Shown here: positions 35,404 to 45,121 of the stretch, piece after piece
Position numbering within the stretch: the stretch's first letter is position 1
How the letters are laid out: each line of letters opens with the position of its first letter
Assembly: GCA_016935755.1 (NCBI GenBank)
Contig: JAFGQI010000093.1
Location: 1-64,000, forward strand
DNA length: 64,000 nt
Direction: 5' to 3'
Source of the DNA: Anaerolineales bacterium
Lineage (GTDB): Bacteria > Chloroflexota > Anaerolineae > Anaerolineales > UBA4823
Translations under genes and position numbers: made by a program
The notes under the pieces: generated by a model
Databases searched by the model: none
The model's input: only the letters and a program-made list of their open reading frames with translations
What the model was told of the DNA's origin: nothing

Positions 35404-38400
35404 ATGCATGCCCTGTTCCTGCTTGGCCCCCCTCGGATCGAACGCGAGGGTCAGACTTTAGACCTGACCCGCCGGAAAGCTACCGCCTTATTTGCCTACC
35501 TGGCAGTAACCGGGAAAAGTCAACGCCGAGAGACCTTAGCCGCTCTGTTTTGGCCAGAGGCAGATTCCTTTCACTCAAGATCTGCTCTACGGAGGGTGAT
35601 CTCTGACATAAACCAGGCCTTAGGGGAGGGCTGGGCAAACCCCGGCGAGATCAGCCTTTCGGCCAACCTGAACCTGTGGATCGATGTGAACGAGTTTAGG
35701 GAACGAGCGGCTGCCCGGCTGGCTCATGAACACCCTCCCGAACAAGCCTGTCCGCTCTGCCTGCCGCAGCTGGTCGAAGCAGCCCGCCTCTATCGTGACC
35801 ACTTTATGGCAGGGTTCAGCCTGCCCGATAGCCCAGCATTCGATGAATGGCAGTTCTATGAAAGCGAGGGGCTGCAGCGGGAGTTGGCTGGCGTGCTCCA
35901 TGCGCTGATCAGTTTCTATCTCAACCCGCCAGCAGGCTCGAACCCATCTTATCAAGCAGCCTTACCCTACGCACGCCGATGGGCCTCTTTGGACCCACTG
36001 AATGAGATCCCGCAAGGGTATCTTATGCAGCTCTATGCTCGTTCGGGTCAATCCAGCGCAGCTTTACGGCAATATCGACAATATGCACGCCTGCTGGAAA
36101 AGGAGATCGGCGCGCAGCCAGATCCGTCCCTGGCGGTGCTTTACGATCAGATTCGCCGCGGTGTTTGGGCGCCCAGACCTCTCTATCAGACAAGCACCCA
36201 GACAGGCATCCGCCCATCAACGGCAGCGACAGACTGGCAGATTGTTGATCATCAGGCATCGCCAGCCCTAGAAAATAGCATCCAACCAGCCGTGGGGAAT
36301 GATTCGAGTCAGGCAGATTCTCTCCAGGTAGAAGATGAAATCCGTCTGATCACAACCTTGTTTGTTGGGCTGAGCAATCAGGCCTCCCAGATCTGGCAGG
36401 CTAATCCAAGCCAGATGGCAGAGGCAGCCCGGCGGCTGGTAAGGCTGGCCAGACCTGTGGCGGCTCGTTATGAAGGCCATGCGGATCATTTCATCGGGCA
36501 GGGCTTTTTTATTAGCTTCGGCGTTCTGCAATCGCATGAAGATGACGCCGAGCGGGCGCTGCGCGCAGCTCTAGAGATTAAAAACGCGGCCAGAATTGCA
36601 GGATTAGGCGTCTCTCTGGGCGTAAGCACCGGGCAGGTATATTTTTCCCACAGACGAGATGATCTGGTTCAGCCAGAAGAATCTGAACTGCCCGGCATGC
36701 TGGTCGGGCCAACCCTCAACCTGGCCGCGCGCCTGCAGAACCTGGCTTCCATCTACCAGATCCTGGTCAGCCCGGTGACATACAACCTGACGCGTGGCGC
36801 GTTTGAATTCGCCGAATTGTATCCGGAAACGCTGTCTCCATCTGGCAATGCGAATCATCTAGATAACCTGGAGGTGCTCAGCCTGCGCACGGCCATCGGA
36901 AAAGACGCCCAGACTATTTACCAGCTGCTGGGATCATTAGACATCCCGGAGAAAGCTCGCGGCATTGAAGGTCTATCGGCGCGGTTAATTGGCCGCGAGG
37001 ATGAAATGAGCAAGCTGAGAGAGGCATTGACCCTGGTATTGAATGGCAGAGGCTTGATGATCTCCCTGGTAGGCGAAGCCGGTATCGGGAAATCTAGACT
37101 GATCGCGGAACTCAAGCAGAACGCCATCAGCATGTGGGAACAAGGGACGCTGATGCTCTGGTTGGAAAGCCGCTGCCAGGAATGGCGCATGTCCACCAGC
37201 TATTGGCCTTTTATCGATCTGTTTTCCGATCTCCTGTATTTCTTCTCTTCCGAAGGGCTCGATCGAGCGGGTTCGCTGGCTGCTCTATTGGAAGATATGG
37301 AAGAAAGAGGCGATCTGGACAGCCAACGGGTCGAAGATATGGGGGCCTTGCTGGGCAACCTGCTTTCGATCCGTTTTGGCAACTCCTGGGATGAACGCCT
37401 GAAAAATGCCTCTCCTGAGCAGGTGCGCCACCAGACCTGCCAGGCAATCTATGACTTTTTAACCGCCCTCGCCCGACAGCAGCCCCTGGTGCTCGTGTTT
37501 GAAGACCTGCATTGGGCTGATGACCCTTCCATCGATTTACTGTCCATGTTGATGGAGGCGCTGGCTGAACATCCGATTATGCTGCTCTGCCTGTACCGGT
37601 CGCAGCGCGGTCATAAAGGCGAACGGTTGGAAAATATTGCTGAACAGAAAATTTCTGAATTCTACGAGGAAATTCGCCTGCGAGAGCTGCATCCAGACCA
37701 GAGCCTGCGCCTGGCACGCGCTTTGTTGGGCGAGGCCCCCTGCCCCCCCGAAGTCAATGAAATGATCTTGAAACGATCCTGGGGCAATCCTTTTTTTGTT
37801 GAGGAGGCTTTGCGGGCCTTAATCGATCAAGGCATTCTGCACCGCAAGAATGGGCAGTGGGAAATCAATGCCCACACCGAGGCGTTGAGCATTCCCGAAA
37901 GTGTGCAAAGCGTGATCCAAGGCCGGGTTGACCGTCTGGATGGCGATTTGAAAATTACCCTGCGCAGTGCATCCGTGATTGGCAGGAATTTCTCCACCCG
38001 GATTCTCTCTCAAATTGTGCCGCCCGAATTAGACCTGGAGCGCGCCTTATGGGCCTTGGAGGAAGCAGCCCTGATCTACCGTCTGAGGGTTTTGCCAGAA
38101 GTAGAATATACCTTCAAGCATATCCTCACCCGAGATGCGGTCTATCAGACGATAGCCCTCCGCCAGCGAGCCGATCTGCATCTGCGTGTCGCGACCGCGA
38201 TCGAAAACCGCTACCAATTGAATGAACCAGAACCGTCCCTGCTCATGGATGAAACCAGAGAGGTTATTGAGCAGCTAGCATTCCATTATCAGCGCAGCCC
38301 ATTGGACGAAAAAGCAATTGAATATTTGCTCAAGGCCGGTGAAAAAGCCCGATTAGGCTACCATAACCCCGAGGCAATTGCTTACTTCCAGCAAGCCCTA

Positions 38401-40338
38401 CACCGGTGGGGTGAAACGTACTCAGAAGATGGCTCAATTATCTCCGAGACTCACGCCTCTACCGCTGTCAGCAGCAGCCCCGCAGAGTGCCGCAGCCGCC
38501 TGTTTTGGAAGCTTGCCGCCCTGACCGGTTTGGGCCAGATTTACCACGGAATAGGGGATGAAATCCAGGCGGAGAAGTATTTACTGCAGGCGATTGCAAT
38601 CGGGCAGGCGGTAGAGTTGGAGACGGCCGCTCTGGTACGCCTGTATTACTGGCTGGGAGAAGCCCTGCACTGGCAGCGCCGCTACACCGAACAAATCCAT
38701 CTGGGCCAGGTGGGGCGTTCTTTGCTAAGCGAAGAAGAGGCCGAATCGTTGGAAGCTGCTTTGATGAACCAGATTATTGCCATCGGCTACCTGGGCCGCG
38801 GGGAACAACCAGCTTTCCAGAAATACACCGAAACCACCGCTAGCTTCATTCAGCGGCTTCCATATTCGGAAGAACTGCGTCCGGCCTATATGCACATCGC
38901 CCTGAACCTGTACAACCAACGCGAGGTTGACCAGGCAAGCCAATGGCTGCGGGTTCTTCAACAGCTCGCCCAGGAGCATCATGATCTGCGCGCCCTGGCT
39001 GAAGTGTATGATTATCAGTGGGGCTACCAGTTCAGCAGCGGCGATCTGCGCCAGGGCATCGAAGACTGCCAACAAGTGCTGGGACTATATGAGCGAATTG
39101 GCGATAATTTTCGTTCCTGGCGCTGCCAGCGCGATCTGGCCTGGGGCTGCCTGATGCTGGGCGACCTGGACGCGGCCAATCAACATGCGGAATTATCTAA
39201 CCAGCTTGCTAATAAGATCAGCGGACCGGTCTTCCAGGCAGAAGCGTCACTGATTGCCGGGCTTGTTTGGATGTGCCAGGGAGAGCGGCCAAAAGCCAGG
39301 CAGGCTTTTGAAAAAGCTCAAACCCCATTACGAGCCGGCGATTGGTCCTGGACGGAATGGATCGCCAGCTACTGCCTGGGGCGTGTATACCTGGCAAGTG
39401 AAAATTACCCAGAAGCCAAAGCCCAGTTTCAGCTTGCGCTGCACCACTACGTTCCGTTTCACGTCCCCCTGGGCTGGTGGTTCAACCGCTGGCCTGTTTT
39501 TGCCTGCCTGCTGAGCGGATTGGAGGAGGCATGTATCTGCCTGAAAGAGAGCGAAGATGGCGCATATTTTCAGAAACAATGCACCGAGCACAATGAACGT
39601 TCCAGGCACCTAGATAACCCCCTTGTGCCAGCTCAATGGCAGCTGCAGCAAGCCAGTGGATCTCTTGATCAAGGCAATCATGCACAACCTCCTACATTTG
39701 AGGACAGCTTTTGCCACGGTCTGCAGCCGGGTTGGGAATGGATCGATCCTGCCGGGGATGGCTCTTACCAAATAGATCATCAGTTGGAGATCTGTGCAGC
39801 CAATGGGCGTGATCTCTGGCACCTGAACCTGAGCGCGCCAAGACTATTGCGCCCGGCGGCGAGAGAGTTCAAGATACAAACCCTGTGCCTTCCCGCCAGT
39901 TTATCAAGAACCCAGCTTGACCAGCCTGCGCCATCCCTTTCGATGGGTGGTCTTCTGCTCTGGCACGATGATCAAAACTTCCTGCGGCTGGTGCTTGGGC
40001 TGCGCGGGGAAAATGATCTGACTTTTGAGGGCTGTGTGGAAAATGGCAACATCCTGATCGGGCGCGGCTTGATACCTACAAATTGCAGCGAGGTTAAGGG
40101 CTTCCTGTTGCGCCTCGAAAGCAAATGCGACCTGGTATCGGCCTATTGTGCTCTGACGCCCGAGCCTGGCAGCAGCCAGCCAGACTGGTATCTGGTGGGA
40201 CAGATCGCCTTCCCAACCAGAGGGAATTTGATGGCCGGCCTGCACGCCGCCGGCTGGATAGATCGTACCATCCATCACGGCGCCTATCCGGCTGGAGCCA
40301 GGATGCGGTTTAAGCACTTCAAACTGTGGAATAAATAA
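35404..40338 (+). CDS. SARP-type regulator with degenerate cyclase, ATPase, TPR and C-terminal lectin-like domain
   Basis: A 1644-residue cytosolic protein. Residues 1-95 are an OmpR/SARP winged helix (LDLTRRKATALFAYLAV), about 120-265 the bacterial transcriptional activation domain. About 312-475 is a class III nucleotide-cyclase fold in which both metal-binding aspartates are missing (FVGL for FxDI, GQGFFISF for GDG), so catalysis is unlikely. About 519-930 is a STAND-type ATPase with Walker A GEAGIGKSR near 557 and Walker B LVFEDLHWADD near 695. TPR-like helices run from about 965 to 1385. The last 215 residues (about 1430-1644) are a beta-rich concanavalin/DUF1349-like domain (GGLLLWHDDQNFLRLVLGL). 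It probably activates transcription after binding a ligand; target genes unknown. Confidence 0.85.
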   Translation: MHALFLLGPPRIEREGQTLDLTRRKATALFAYLAVTGKSQRRETLAALFWPEADSFHSRSALRRVISDINQALGEGWANPGEISLSANLNLWIDVNEFRERAAARLAHEHPPEQACPLCLPQLVEAARLYRDHFMAGFSLPDSPAFDEWQFYESEGLQRELAGVLHALISFYLNPPAGSNPSYQAALPYARRWASLDPLNEIPQGYLMQLYARSGQSSAALRQYRQYARLLEKEIGAQPDPSLAVLYDQIRRGVWAPRPLYQTSTQTGIRPSTAATDWQIVDHQASPALENSIQPAVGNDSSQADSLQVEDEIRLITTLFVGLSNQASQIWQANPSQMAEAARRLVRLARPVAARYEGHADHFIGQGFFISFGVLQSHEDDAERALRAALEIKNAARIAGLGVSLGVSTGQVYFSHRRDDLVQPEESELPGMLVGPTLNLAARLQNLASIYQILVSPVTYNLTRGAFEFAELYPETLSPSGNANHLDNLEVLSLRTAIGKDAQTIYQLLGSLDIPEKARGIEGLSARLIGREDEMSKLREALTLVLNGRGLMISLVGEAGIGKSRLIAELKQNAISMWEQGTLMLWLESRCQEWRMSTSYWPFIDLFSDLLYFFSSEGLDRAGSLAALLEDMEERGDLDSQRVEDMGALLGNLLSIRFGNSWDERLKNASPEQVRHQTCQAIYDFLTALARQQPLVLVFEDLHWADDPSIDLLSMLMEALAEHPIMLLCLYRSQRGHKGERLENIAEQKISEFYEEIRLRELHPDQSLRLARALLGEAPCPPEVNEMILKRSWGNPFFVEEALRALIDQGILHRKNGQWEINAHTEALSIPESVQSVIQGRVDRLDGDLKITLRSASVIGRNFSTRILSQIVPPELDLERALWALEEAALIYRLRVLPEVEYTFKHILTRDAVYQTIALRQRADLHLRVATAIENRYQLNEPEPSLLMDETREVIEQLAFHYQRSPLDEKAIEYLLKAGEKARLGYHNPEAIAYFQQALHRWGETYSEDGSIISETHASTAVSSSPAECRSRLFWKLAALTGLGQIYHGIGDEIQAEKYLLQAIAIGQAVELETAALVRLYYWLGEALHWQRRYTEQIHLGQVGRSLLSEEEAESLEAALMNQIIAIGYLGRGEQPAFQKYTETTASFIQRLPYSEELRPAYMHIALNLYNQREVDQASQWLRVLQQLAQEHHDLRALAEVYDYQWGYQFSSGDLRQGIEDCQQVLGLYERIGDNFRSWRCQRDLAWGCLMLGDLDAANQHAELSNQLANKISGPVFQAEASLIAGLVWMCQGERPKARQAFEKAQTPLRAGDWSWTEWIASYCLGRVYLASENYPEAKAQFQLALHHYVPFHVPLGWWFNRWPVFACLLSGLEEACICLKESEDGAYFQKQCTEHNERSRHLDNPLVPAQWQLQQASGSLDQGNHAQPPTFEDSFCHGLQPGWEWIDPAGDGSYQIDHQLEICAANGRDLWHLNLSAPRLLRPAAREFKIQTLCLPASLSRTQLDQPAPSLSMGGLLLWHDDQNFLRLVLGLRGENDLTFEGCVENGNILIGRGLIPTNCSEVKGFLLRLESKCDLVSAYCALTPEPGSSQPDWYLVGQIAFPTRGNLMAGLHAAGWIDRTIHHGAYPAGARMRFKHFKLWNK

Positions 40339-40372
40339 AACCTCCAGGGATCAGCCAAACCCTGGAGGTTTT
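40337..40372. terminator. bidirectional intrinsic terminator
   Basis: AAAACCTCCAGGG (40337-40349) pairs perfectly with CCCTGGAGGTTTT (40360-40372), a 13-bp stem with A and T runs on its ends. It terminates the regulator gene on the plus strand and the LysM gene on the minus strand. Confidence 0.9.
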
Positions 40373-40389
40373 ATTGTGATCAGGATTTA

Positions 40390-41040
40390 CTAACGAGCGT
40401 TCTTGGTGCAGTTGAGCACCGTCGGGATTATATTGAAGAACGGGTTCTCATAATCAACGCAGGACAACGCATCCGTCCAGGCATTCTTCAGGCACAATCG
40501 CATAAAGCGCGCCTCTGGAACGACAGCCGGGACACGCAGCCAATTTTCATAGAAGCCGGTCTTGTTGGTGCGAAATCGACCAATACGGTAATCTATGAAT
40601 TGATCTGGATACGCCGCTACGTTGACATAGTAGACAATGTACTTGGGGAAGTTTTCCACCTTGATATAAACAGAATTGATCCCCGCGGCAACGGTTAGGA
40701 CTGGTTGGGTGGTTTTTGTTCCAGTAGTCGTATCGGTGGTAGTCGAGGTTGGACCAGCAGGTTTATTTCCTCCAGGTATGCACAACACCATGCCCACCGT
40801 CAGGACATACGGTTCTTTCAGGTCATTTCTTTCAGCAATTAAGCGCCAGTCATAGTTATACATCTGGCCGATGCCGATCAGCGATTCCCCAGACTGCACC
40901 TTATGCTTGAATTTGCATGGTTCGGCAGCTACTACAACTCGCTGGGGTACCAGGGCGACGAGCACGGCCATTACCAATAGAATGCTGACCACCCTGTACA
41001 GCAAGCGGCTGATTTGGTTCCTATCGATCAGTTGCTTCAT
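40390..41040 (-). CDS. LysM-domain secreted protein
   Basis: A 216-residue protein with an N-terminal membrane or signal segment (about 14-38, ending VVAAE). A LysM domain follows at about 44-88 (HKVQSGESLIGIGQMYNYDW, LTVGMVLCIPGG), which binds peptidoglycan or related glycans. After a Thr/Pro-rich linker (90-110) comes a C-terminal domain of about 100 residues with four cysteines (positions near 183, 194 and at the end) that I do not recognise. Its place is the cell surface. AAGGAG precedes the ATG by 9 bases. Confidence 0.8.
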   Translation of the reverse strand: MKQLIDRNQISRLLYRVVSILLVMAVLVALVPQRVVVAAEPCKFKHKVQSGESLIGIGQMYNYDWRLIAERNDLKEPYVLTVGMVLCIPGGNKPAGPTSTTTDTTTGTKTTQPVLTVAAGINSVYIKVENFPKYIVYYVNVAAYPDQFIDYRIGRFRTNKTGFYENWLRVPAVVPEARFMRLCLKNAWTDALSCVDYENPFFNIIPTVLNCTKNAR

Positions 41041-41185
41041 TTGCTAAACTCCTTGTTTTGTTTTCTCCGGGCAGCCCATTCCTGGTGATCAACTAACAAC
41101 CAGCAATGAGAGGTCTGGTTTGAACGGGTTAAGTATAGCACTTTTTTTCTCAATTTTCCTTAAAGAAACGTGCGGGAGCCTGGGT

Positions 41186-41191
41186 TACAAT
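41186..41191 (+). promoter_or_regulatory. -10 box of the histidine phosphatase gene
   Basis: GGGTTACAAT (TACAAT at 41186-41191) precedes the ATG at 41225; a GGAAAAGAG ribosome binding site lies between. The same GGGTTACAAT string is found before the PP-loop gene. Confidence 0.45.
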
Positions 41192-41224
41192 ATATCCTGA
41201 CAAACCTCCACTGGAAAAGAGACC

Positions 41225-42016
41225 ATGCAATTTTATTTTATCCGCCACGCACAATCGCAAAATAATTTACTATATGATCTAACCGGGAGCGGAACAGGGC
41301 GCAGCCAGGACCCTGAGCTGACCGATACAGGCAGCCAACAGGCTCAGTACCTGGCTGATTTCATCCGGGACGCCGGACCTGGCGCCCCCGCCGATATATC
41401 CGACCCCCAAAACACCATGGGCTTTGGTCTGACGCACCTGTACACCAGCCTGATGATCCGCTCAGTTTCCACCGGCATCATCATTGCCCAGGAGACAGGG
41501 TTGCCCCTCCTGGGCTGGAGGGACCTGCATGAAGGTGGGGGGGTTTACCTGCATGATGAGGAGACTGGCGAACCGGTCGGGCTGCCCGGGAATAACCGCA
41601 CCTATTTCAACACATATTATCCAACCCTGGTTTTAGAAGATGATATCGATGAATTGGGCTGGTGGAACCGGCCTTTCGAGACTCGTCCAGAGCGGCGAGA
41701 ACGCGCCCGCCGGGTCATCCGACAGCTGCTCGCCCAACACGGCAGCACAAATCACCGCGTGGCGGTTATCAGCCACGGCGGATTTTTCAACCACCTGATG
41801 GCTGTCTTGGTCGGTTTATCCGAGCGGGCTGATCTGTCACCCTCCCTGGCTTCTACCCAGGCGCTGGCGGCAGAAAATGTGATTCTGAGCGCCGAACGGG
41901 AGGTCTGGTTCACCATGAACAACACAGCCATCGCGCGCATCGATATTACGCCTGAAGAGAACCGCCTGATCTATTTGAACCGGCTGGATTTTCTACCCCC
42001 GGAACTAATCACCTGA
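41225..42016 (+). CDS. histidine phosphatase superfamily protein (phosphoglycerate mutase-like)
   Basis: A 263-residue cytosolic phosphatase. The catalytic RHA (FIRHAQSQNN, His8) at the N-terminus and the second histidine in VAVISHGGFFNHLM are present, as is LTDTGSQQAQYLADFI. An acidic stretch around residues 138-146 and the arginine-rich helix RPERRERARRVIRQLL lie between. These enzymes remove phosphate from small molecules through a phosphohistidine; the substrate is not evident. It converges with the adenosine deaminase gene after a 9-base gap. Confidence 0.85.
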   Translation: MQFYFIRHAQSQNNLLYDLTGSGTGRSQDPELTDTGSQQAQYLADFIRDAGPGAPADISDPQNTMGFGLTHLYTSLMIRSVSTGIIIAQETGLPLLGWRDLHEGGGVYLHDEETGEPVGLPGNNRTYFNTYYPTLVLEDDIDELGWWNRPFETRPERRERARRVIRQLLAQHGSTNHRVAVISHGGFFNHLMAVLVGLSERADLSPSLASTQALAAENVILSAEREVWFTMNNTAIARIDITPEENRLIYLNRLDFLPPELIT

Positions 42017-42025
42017 CCCGTGAAG

Positions 42026-43051
42026 CTAGGTCTGAGGGATTTTATCAGAAAGCAATTTCTGTTTCAGCTCCTGAGAGAGAAAAGCCACTTCGAGAGCATT
42101 TCGCTGCGCCTGGCGGATCTGCTGGGGCGATAAACCCGCGGCTGGCGCCGCGATGCGATATTCATAAGCCAGATCAATACCGCTGATACCAGGGTCGTCG
42201 GTGTTAATCGTTGCCAGCAGACCATGCTCAAGGAAGCTGCGCAGGGGATGGCTTGGGTAGTCGGCGACTGTGCTGGTCTGCACGTTGCTGGTCAGATTGC
42301 ATTCAATGCCGACGCGGTGTTCAACCATGTGGGTCATCAGGGCAGGATCATGCAGCGCGGCCACGGCATGTCCGATCCGGCTGGCGCCTAATTCACGAAG
42401 CGCCTGCCAGATGCTGCTGGCCCCGGCGCTTTCGCCCGCATGCACAGTGACCTGCCAGCCAGCCTGACGAGCGCGGCGAAAATGCTGCACAAATAATTCT
42501 CCAGGAAAATGCGCCTCATCTCCGGCCAGATCGAGAGCCACCAGCTGCTCTTTCTGCGAGAGCAGCGCCTGCAGTTCTTTCCAGGCCGCCTCTGGGCCAT
42601 AAGTCCGGCTGATGATTCCGATCAAACCGGCAGGCATGGAAAAATCACGACTGCCAGCTTGCACGCCGTTACACACCGCTTCGGTCACACCGACAGGATC
42701 CAGAGAGTGCGCTTCAGCCATGAATACCGGGCTGAAACGCAGCTCGACGTAATCTAACCCTTGCAGGTGGGCATCTTCGACATTCTCGTATGCTACCCGG
42801 CGGCAGGCGTCATAATCCACCAATACCTGGGTCATCCAGTGAAATTTGCTGATAAACGCCATCACGCCAGGTTGGGGTTCAGTAACCTGAACATGAGGCC
42901 GTAAACCTTCCACATCCCAGGCTGGCAGCGGCAGATGGTGAATTTGACCCAGGTCAAGGATCGTCTCCAGGCGCAGACTGCCGTCAAGGTGGCGGTGAAG
43001 ATCAATCAAAGGCAGATGGGGATCAGGGAATACCATAGATGCATCCTTCAT
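42026..43051 (-). CDS. add: adenosine deaminase
   Basis: A metal-dependent amidohydrolase that deaminates adenosine. It shows LIDLHRHLDGSL (metal-binding HxH), VTVHAGESAGASSIW with the third His and catalytic Glu, RIGHAVA, and TINTDDPGISGIDLAYEY with the metal Asp. The start is uncertain. An upstream ATG (43066) would give 346 residues, but TACAAT (43063-43058) overlaps that codon and puts the transcription start at the ATG at 43051 (341 residues), with the same 6-base spacing as the leaderless gene at 24301. A third ATG is at 43036. The function is purine salvage. Confidence 0.9.
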   Translation of the reverse strand: MKDASMVFPDPHLPLIDLHRHLDGSLRLETILDLGQIHHLPLPAWDVEGLRPHVQVTEPQPGVMAFISKFHWMTQVLVDYDACRRVAYENVEDAHLQGLDYVELRFSPVFMAEAHSLDPVGVTEAVCNGVQAGSRDFSMPAGLIGIISRTYGPEAAWKELQALLSQKEQLVALDLAGDEAHFPGELFVQHFRRARQAGWQVTVHAGESAGASSIWQALRELGASRIGHAVAALHDPALMTHMVEHRVGIECNLTSNVQTSTVADYPSHPLRSFLEHGLLATINTDDPGISGIDLAYEYRIAAPAAGLSPQQIRQAQRNALEVAFLSQELKQKLLSDKIPQT

Positions 43052-43100
43052 GGGAAGATTGTACATGATTTCAGCCTGAATCGTAAAGCCATTTAACTAA

Positions 43101-43129
43101 TTGACACCAGCACCTGCCCCAGGTATACT
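43101..43129 (+). promoter_or_regulatory. near-consensus promoter with start at the ATG (leaderless)
   Basis: TTGACA (43101-43106), a 17-base spacer and TATACT (43124-43129), preceded by GG. The ATG at 43138 comes 8 bases after the -10 box, so transcription should begin one or two bases before it or on it. It is the best promoter in the window. Confidence 0.8.
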
Positions 43130-43137
43130 GGCACACT

Positions 43138-44109
43138 ATGCACCACAAGCATCAAAACACACCTCCCCACAGCCACCTGAATGATCTTAACAGACAGGCT
43201 TCGGCGCGTTTGGCATTATCCTTGGGTTTGACCCTGGCATTCTTGGTGGTTGAATTTATCGCCGGTCTGTGGGCCAACAGCCTGGCGCTTCTAACGGACG
43301 CGGTTCACAACCTGACCGATGTACTGGCGCTGGGATTGAGCTGGTACGCCATGCGCCTGACACTGCAGCCGCCCAATGCAAATAAAACCTTCGGCTACCA
43401 TCGCGCCGGCATCCTGGCGGCTTTTATCAACTCATCCACCCTGGTGGTGATCTCATTGGGCATTTTTTACGAGGCTTATCAGCGGCTGACCAGTCCGCCA
43501 GAGGTAAAATCTGGGATATTGATTGGCGTTGGGCTGCTTGCTTTTTTTGTCAACCTGGGCACTGCCTGGCTGGTGAAACAAGGCAGCGAACACGATCTCA
43601 ATATGCGCAGCGCCTTCATCCATCTGATGGGAGATGTGTTCTCCACGATCGGCGCAGTGATCGCCGGGGTCATCATCTGGTTTACCGGATGGAACTGGCT
43701 CGACCCACTGGTGAGCGCCTTGATTGGTGTTTTGATTTTATGGAACGCCTGGATTATCCTGCGCGAAACCGCCGATATCTTGCTCGAAGGCGCTCCACTG
43801 GATGTTGATATGGCACATATGGTCAAAGATATCCTGCAGGTACCCCGTGTGCTGGGAATGCACGATCTGCATGTTTGGAGCATCACCCGCAGCCTGCGCG
43901 CCTTGTCGGCGCACATCTTGACAGATGATCTATCCATGCGTCAGGGGGTCGAAATCCAACGGCAGATCAACGAACTGCTTCATCATAAATACCACATCGA
44001 TCACGCCACGCTGCAGCTGGAATGCGAAGGATGCGAACCTGACGGATTATTTTGTGATTTGAACGGGAAAAGCGAATCAAAAGAAGCGCAAAACGTGTTG
44101 GATGATTAA
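43138..44109 (+). CDS. cation diffusion facilitator (CzcD/ZitB-like metal exporter)
   Basis: A 323-residue proton-driven metal exporter with six transmembrane helices. The His-rich N-terminus (MHHKHQNTPPHSH) probably gathers metal; the helix 2 site is LLTDAVHNLTDVLALGLSW with the HxxxD metal-binding pair, and helix 5 has HLMGDVFSTIGAVIAGV. The C-terminal cytosolic domain contains HDLHVWSITRSLRALSAHI and ends Cys-rich (ECEGCEPDGLFC). Zinc is the likely substrate, cobalt or cadmium possible. Its stop overlaps that of the minus-strand neighbour by four bases. Confidence 0.9.
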   Translation: MHHKHQNTPPHSHLNDLNRQASARLALSLGLTLAFLVVEFIAGLWANSLALLTDAVHNLTDVLALGLSWYAMRLTLQPPNANKTFGYHRAGILAAFINSSTLVVISLGIFYEAYQRLTSPPEVKSGILIGVGLLAFFVNLGTAWLVKQGSEHDLNMRSAFIHLMGDVFSTIGAVIAGVIIWFTGWNWLDPLVSALIGVLILWNAWIILRETADILLEGAPLDVDMAHMVKDILQVPRVLGMHDLHVWSITRSLRALSAHILTDDLSMRQGVEIQRQINELLHHKYHIDHATLQLECEGCEPDGLFCDLNGKSESKEAQNVLDD

Positions 44110-45014
44110 GCCTGAGGCATAGGGCGTTCATCCTTGAAGCGCATACTTGAATCAGGGGTGATCCCCGCGCCATACCGTTGGGCATAAAGCTGGGTCAGCT
44201 TAGCGCCATACAGCACAATCGAGGCGGAATAATAGACCCAGATCAGGAAGACAATCGCTGATCCTGCCGCACCATAAAATGAAGCCAGACCGCTGCGCCC
44301 CAAATATAAACCGATGATAAAGTTCCCTAACCAGAAAAGGAATGTGGTGATAATCGCTCCCAGCCAGGTATCTCTCCAACGAATACCAGCCTGAGGTAAA
44401 TATTTATACGCTGCGGCAAAGATTAGAATAAGCAAAACAGGCGATAGTAAAAGTTGGAGCAATGAGTAAGAGCGTACCAGGCTCAAGGATTGTCCAGGGG
44501 TTAACCGATTTGATAGAGCCGCCAGCACAGCATATAAGAGCAGGTTGAATATCAGGAAGAATACAACCACAAAAACGTAGACGCCTGACAAGAGGCGGGA
44601 TTCGATGATGTAGAGCAGACTGCGATGAAACGGCAAGGTTTTGGGTACCAATCCCCACATTACATTAAACGAAGCGCGCAGCCGGAAGAACAACGCTGAT
44701 GCGCCATATAGTAAAAGAATAATGCCGACTCCTGTAGCAATGCGGTTGCTGGTGGAGTTATGATGATTACGGATGATTTCCAGGACAAACCTGGCTGCTT
44801 CGGCCCCCATATTATGCGACACAAAATATAGGATCTGAGCCTCCACTGTCGTCTGGCTGAACAGTTGGGAGGCGATGACAACAGAGATGATCAACATTGG
44901 AGCGATAGAAAATAAAGCGAAATACGCCAGCGCCGCGGCATGCACTGGCGCATCCCCGAGGCTCCACCCTATCCCTGCATCACGGATTAAAGTCAGAAGA
45001 GAGCGCAGTTTCAT
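44106..45014 (-). CDS. YihY/BrkB-family membrane protein
   Basis: A 302-residue membrane protein with about six helices. The family pattern is clear: HAAALAYFALFSIAPMLIISVVIA near the N-terminus, FLIWVYYSASIVLYGAKLTQLYA near the end, and the glycine-rich STVSNR-type loops between. The family was once thought to be RNase BN; its role (envelope or transport) is unknown. TATAAT (45033-45028, minus) overlaps an ATG at 45029, so the next in-frame ATG at 45014 (MKLRSLL) is the more likely start. Confidence 0.83.
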   Translation of the reverse strand: MKLRSLLTLIRDAGIGWSLGDAPVHAAALAYFALFSIAPMLIISVVIASQLFSQTTVEAQILYFVSHNMGAEAARFVLEIIRNHHNSTSNRIATGVGIILLLYGASALFFRLRASFNVMWGLVPKTLPFHRSLLYIIESRLLSGVYVFVVVFFLIFNLLLYAVLAALSNRLTPGQSLSLVRSYSLLQLLLSPVLLILIFAAAYKYLPQAGIRWRDTWLGAIITTFLFWLGNFIIGLYLGRSGLASFYGAAGSAIVFLIWVYYSASIVLYGAKLTQLYAQRYGAGITPDSSMRFKDERPMPQA

Positions 45015-45121
45015 GATACCAGGCAACATTATACTGGCAAATCACGAAATATGCTCATTGAGCGTGCCAATCTTATGACTTAGAACTGCGCTGCGAATAA
45101 ATCACAGCACAGAATTGATCG

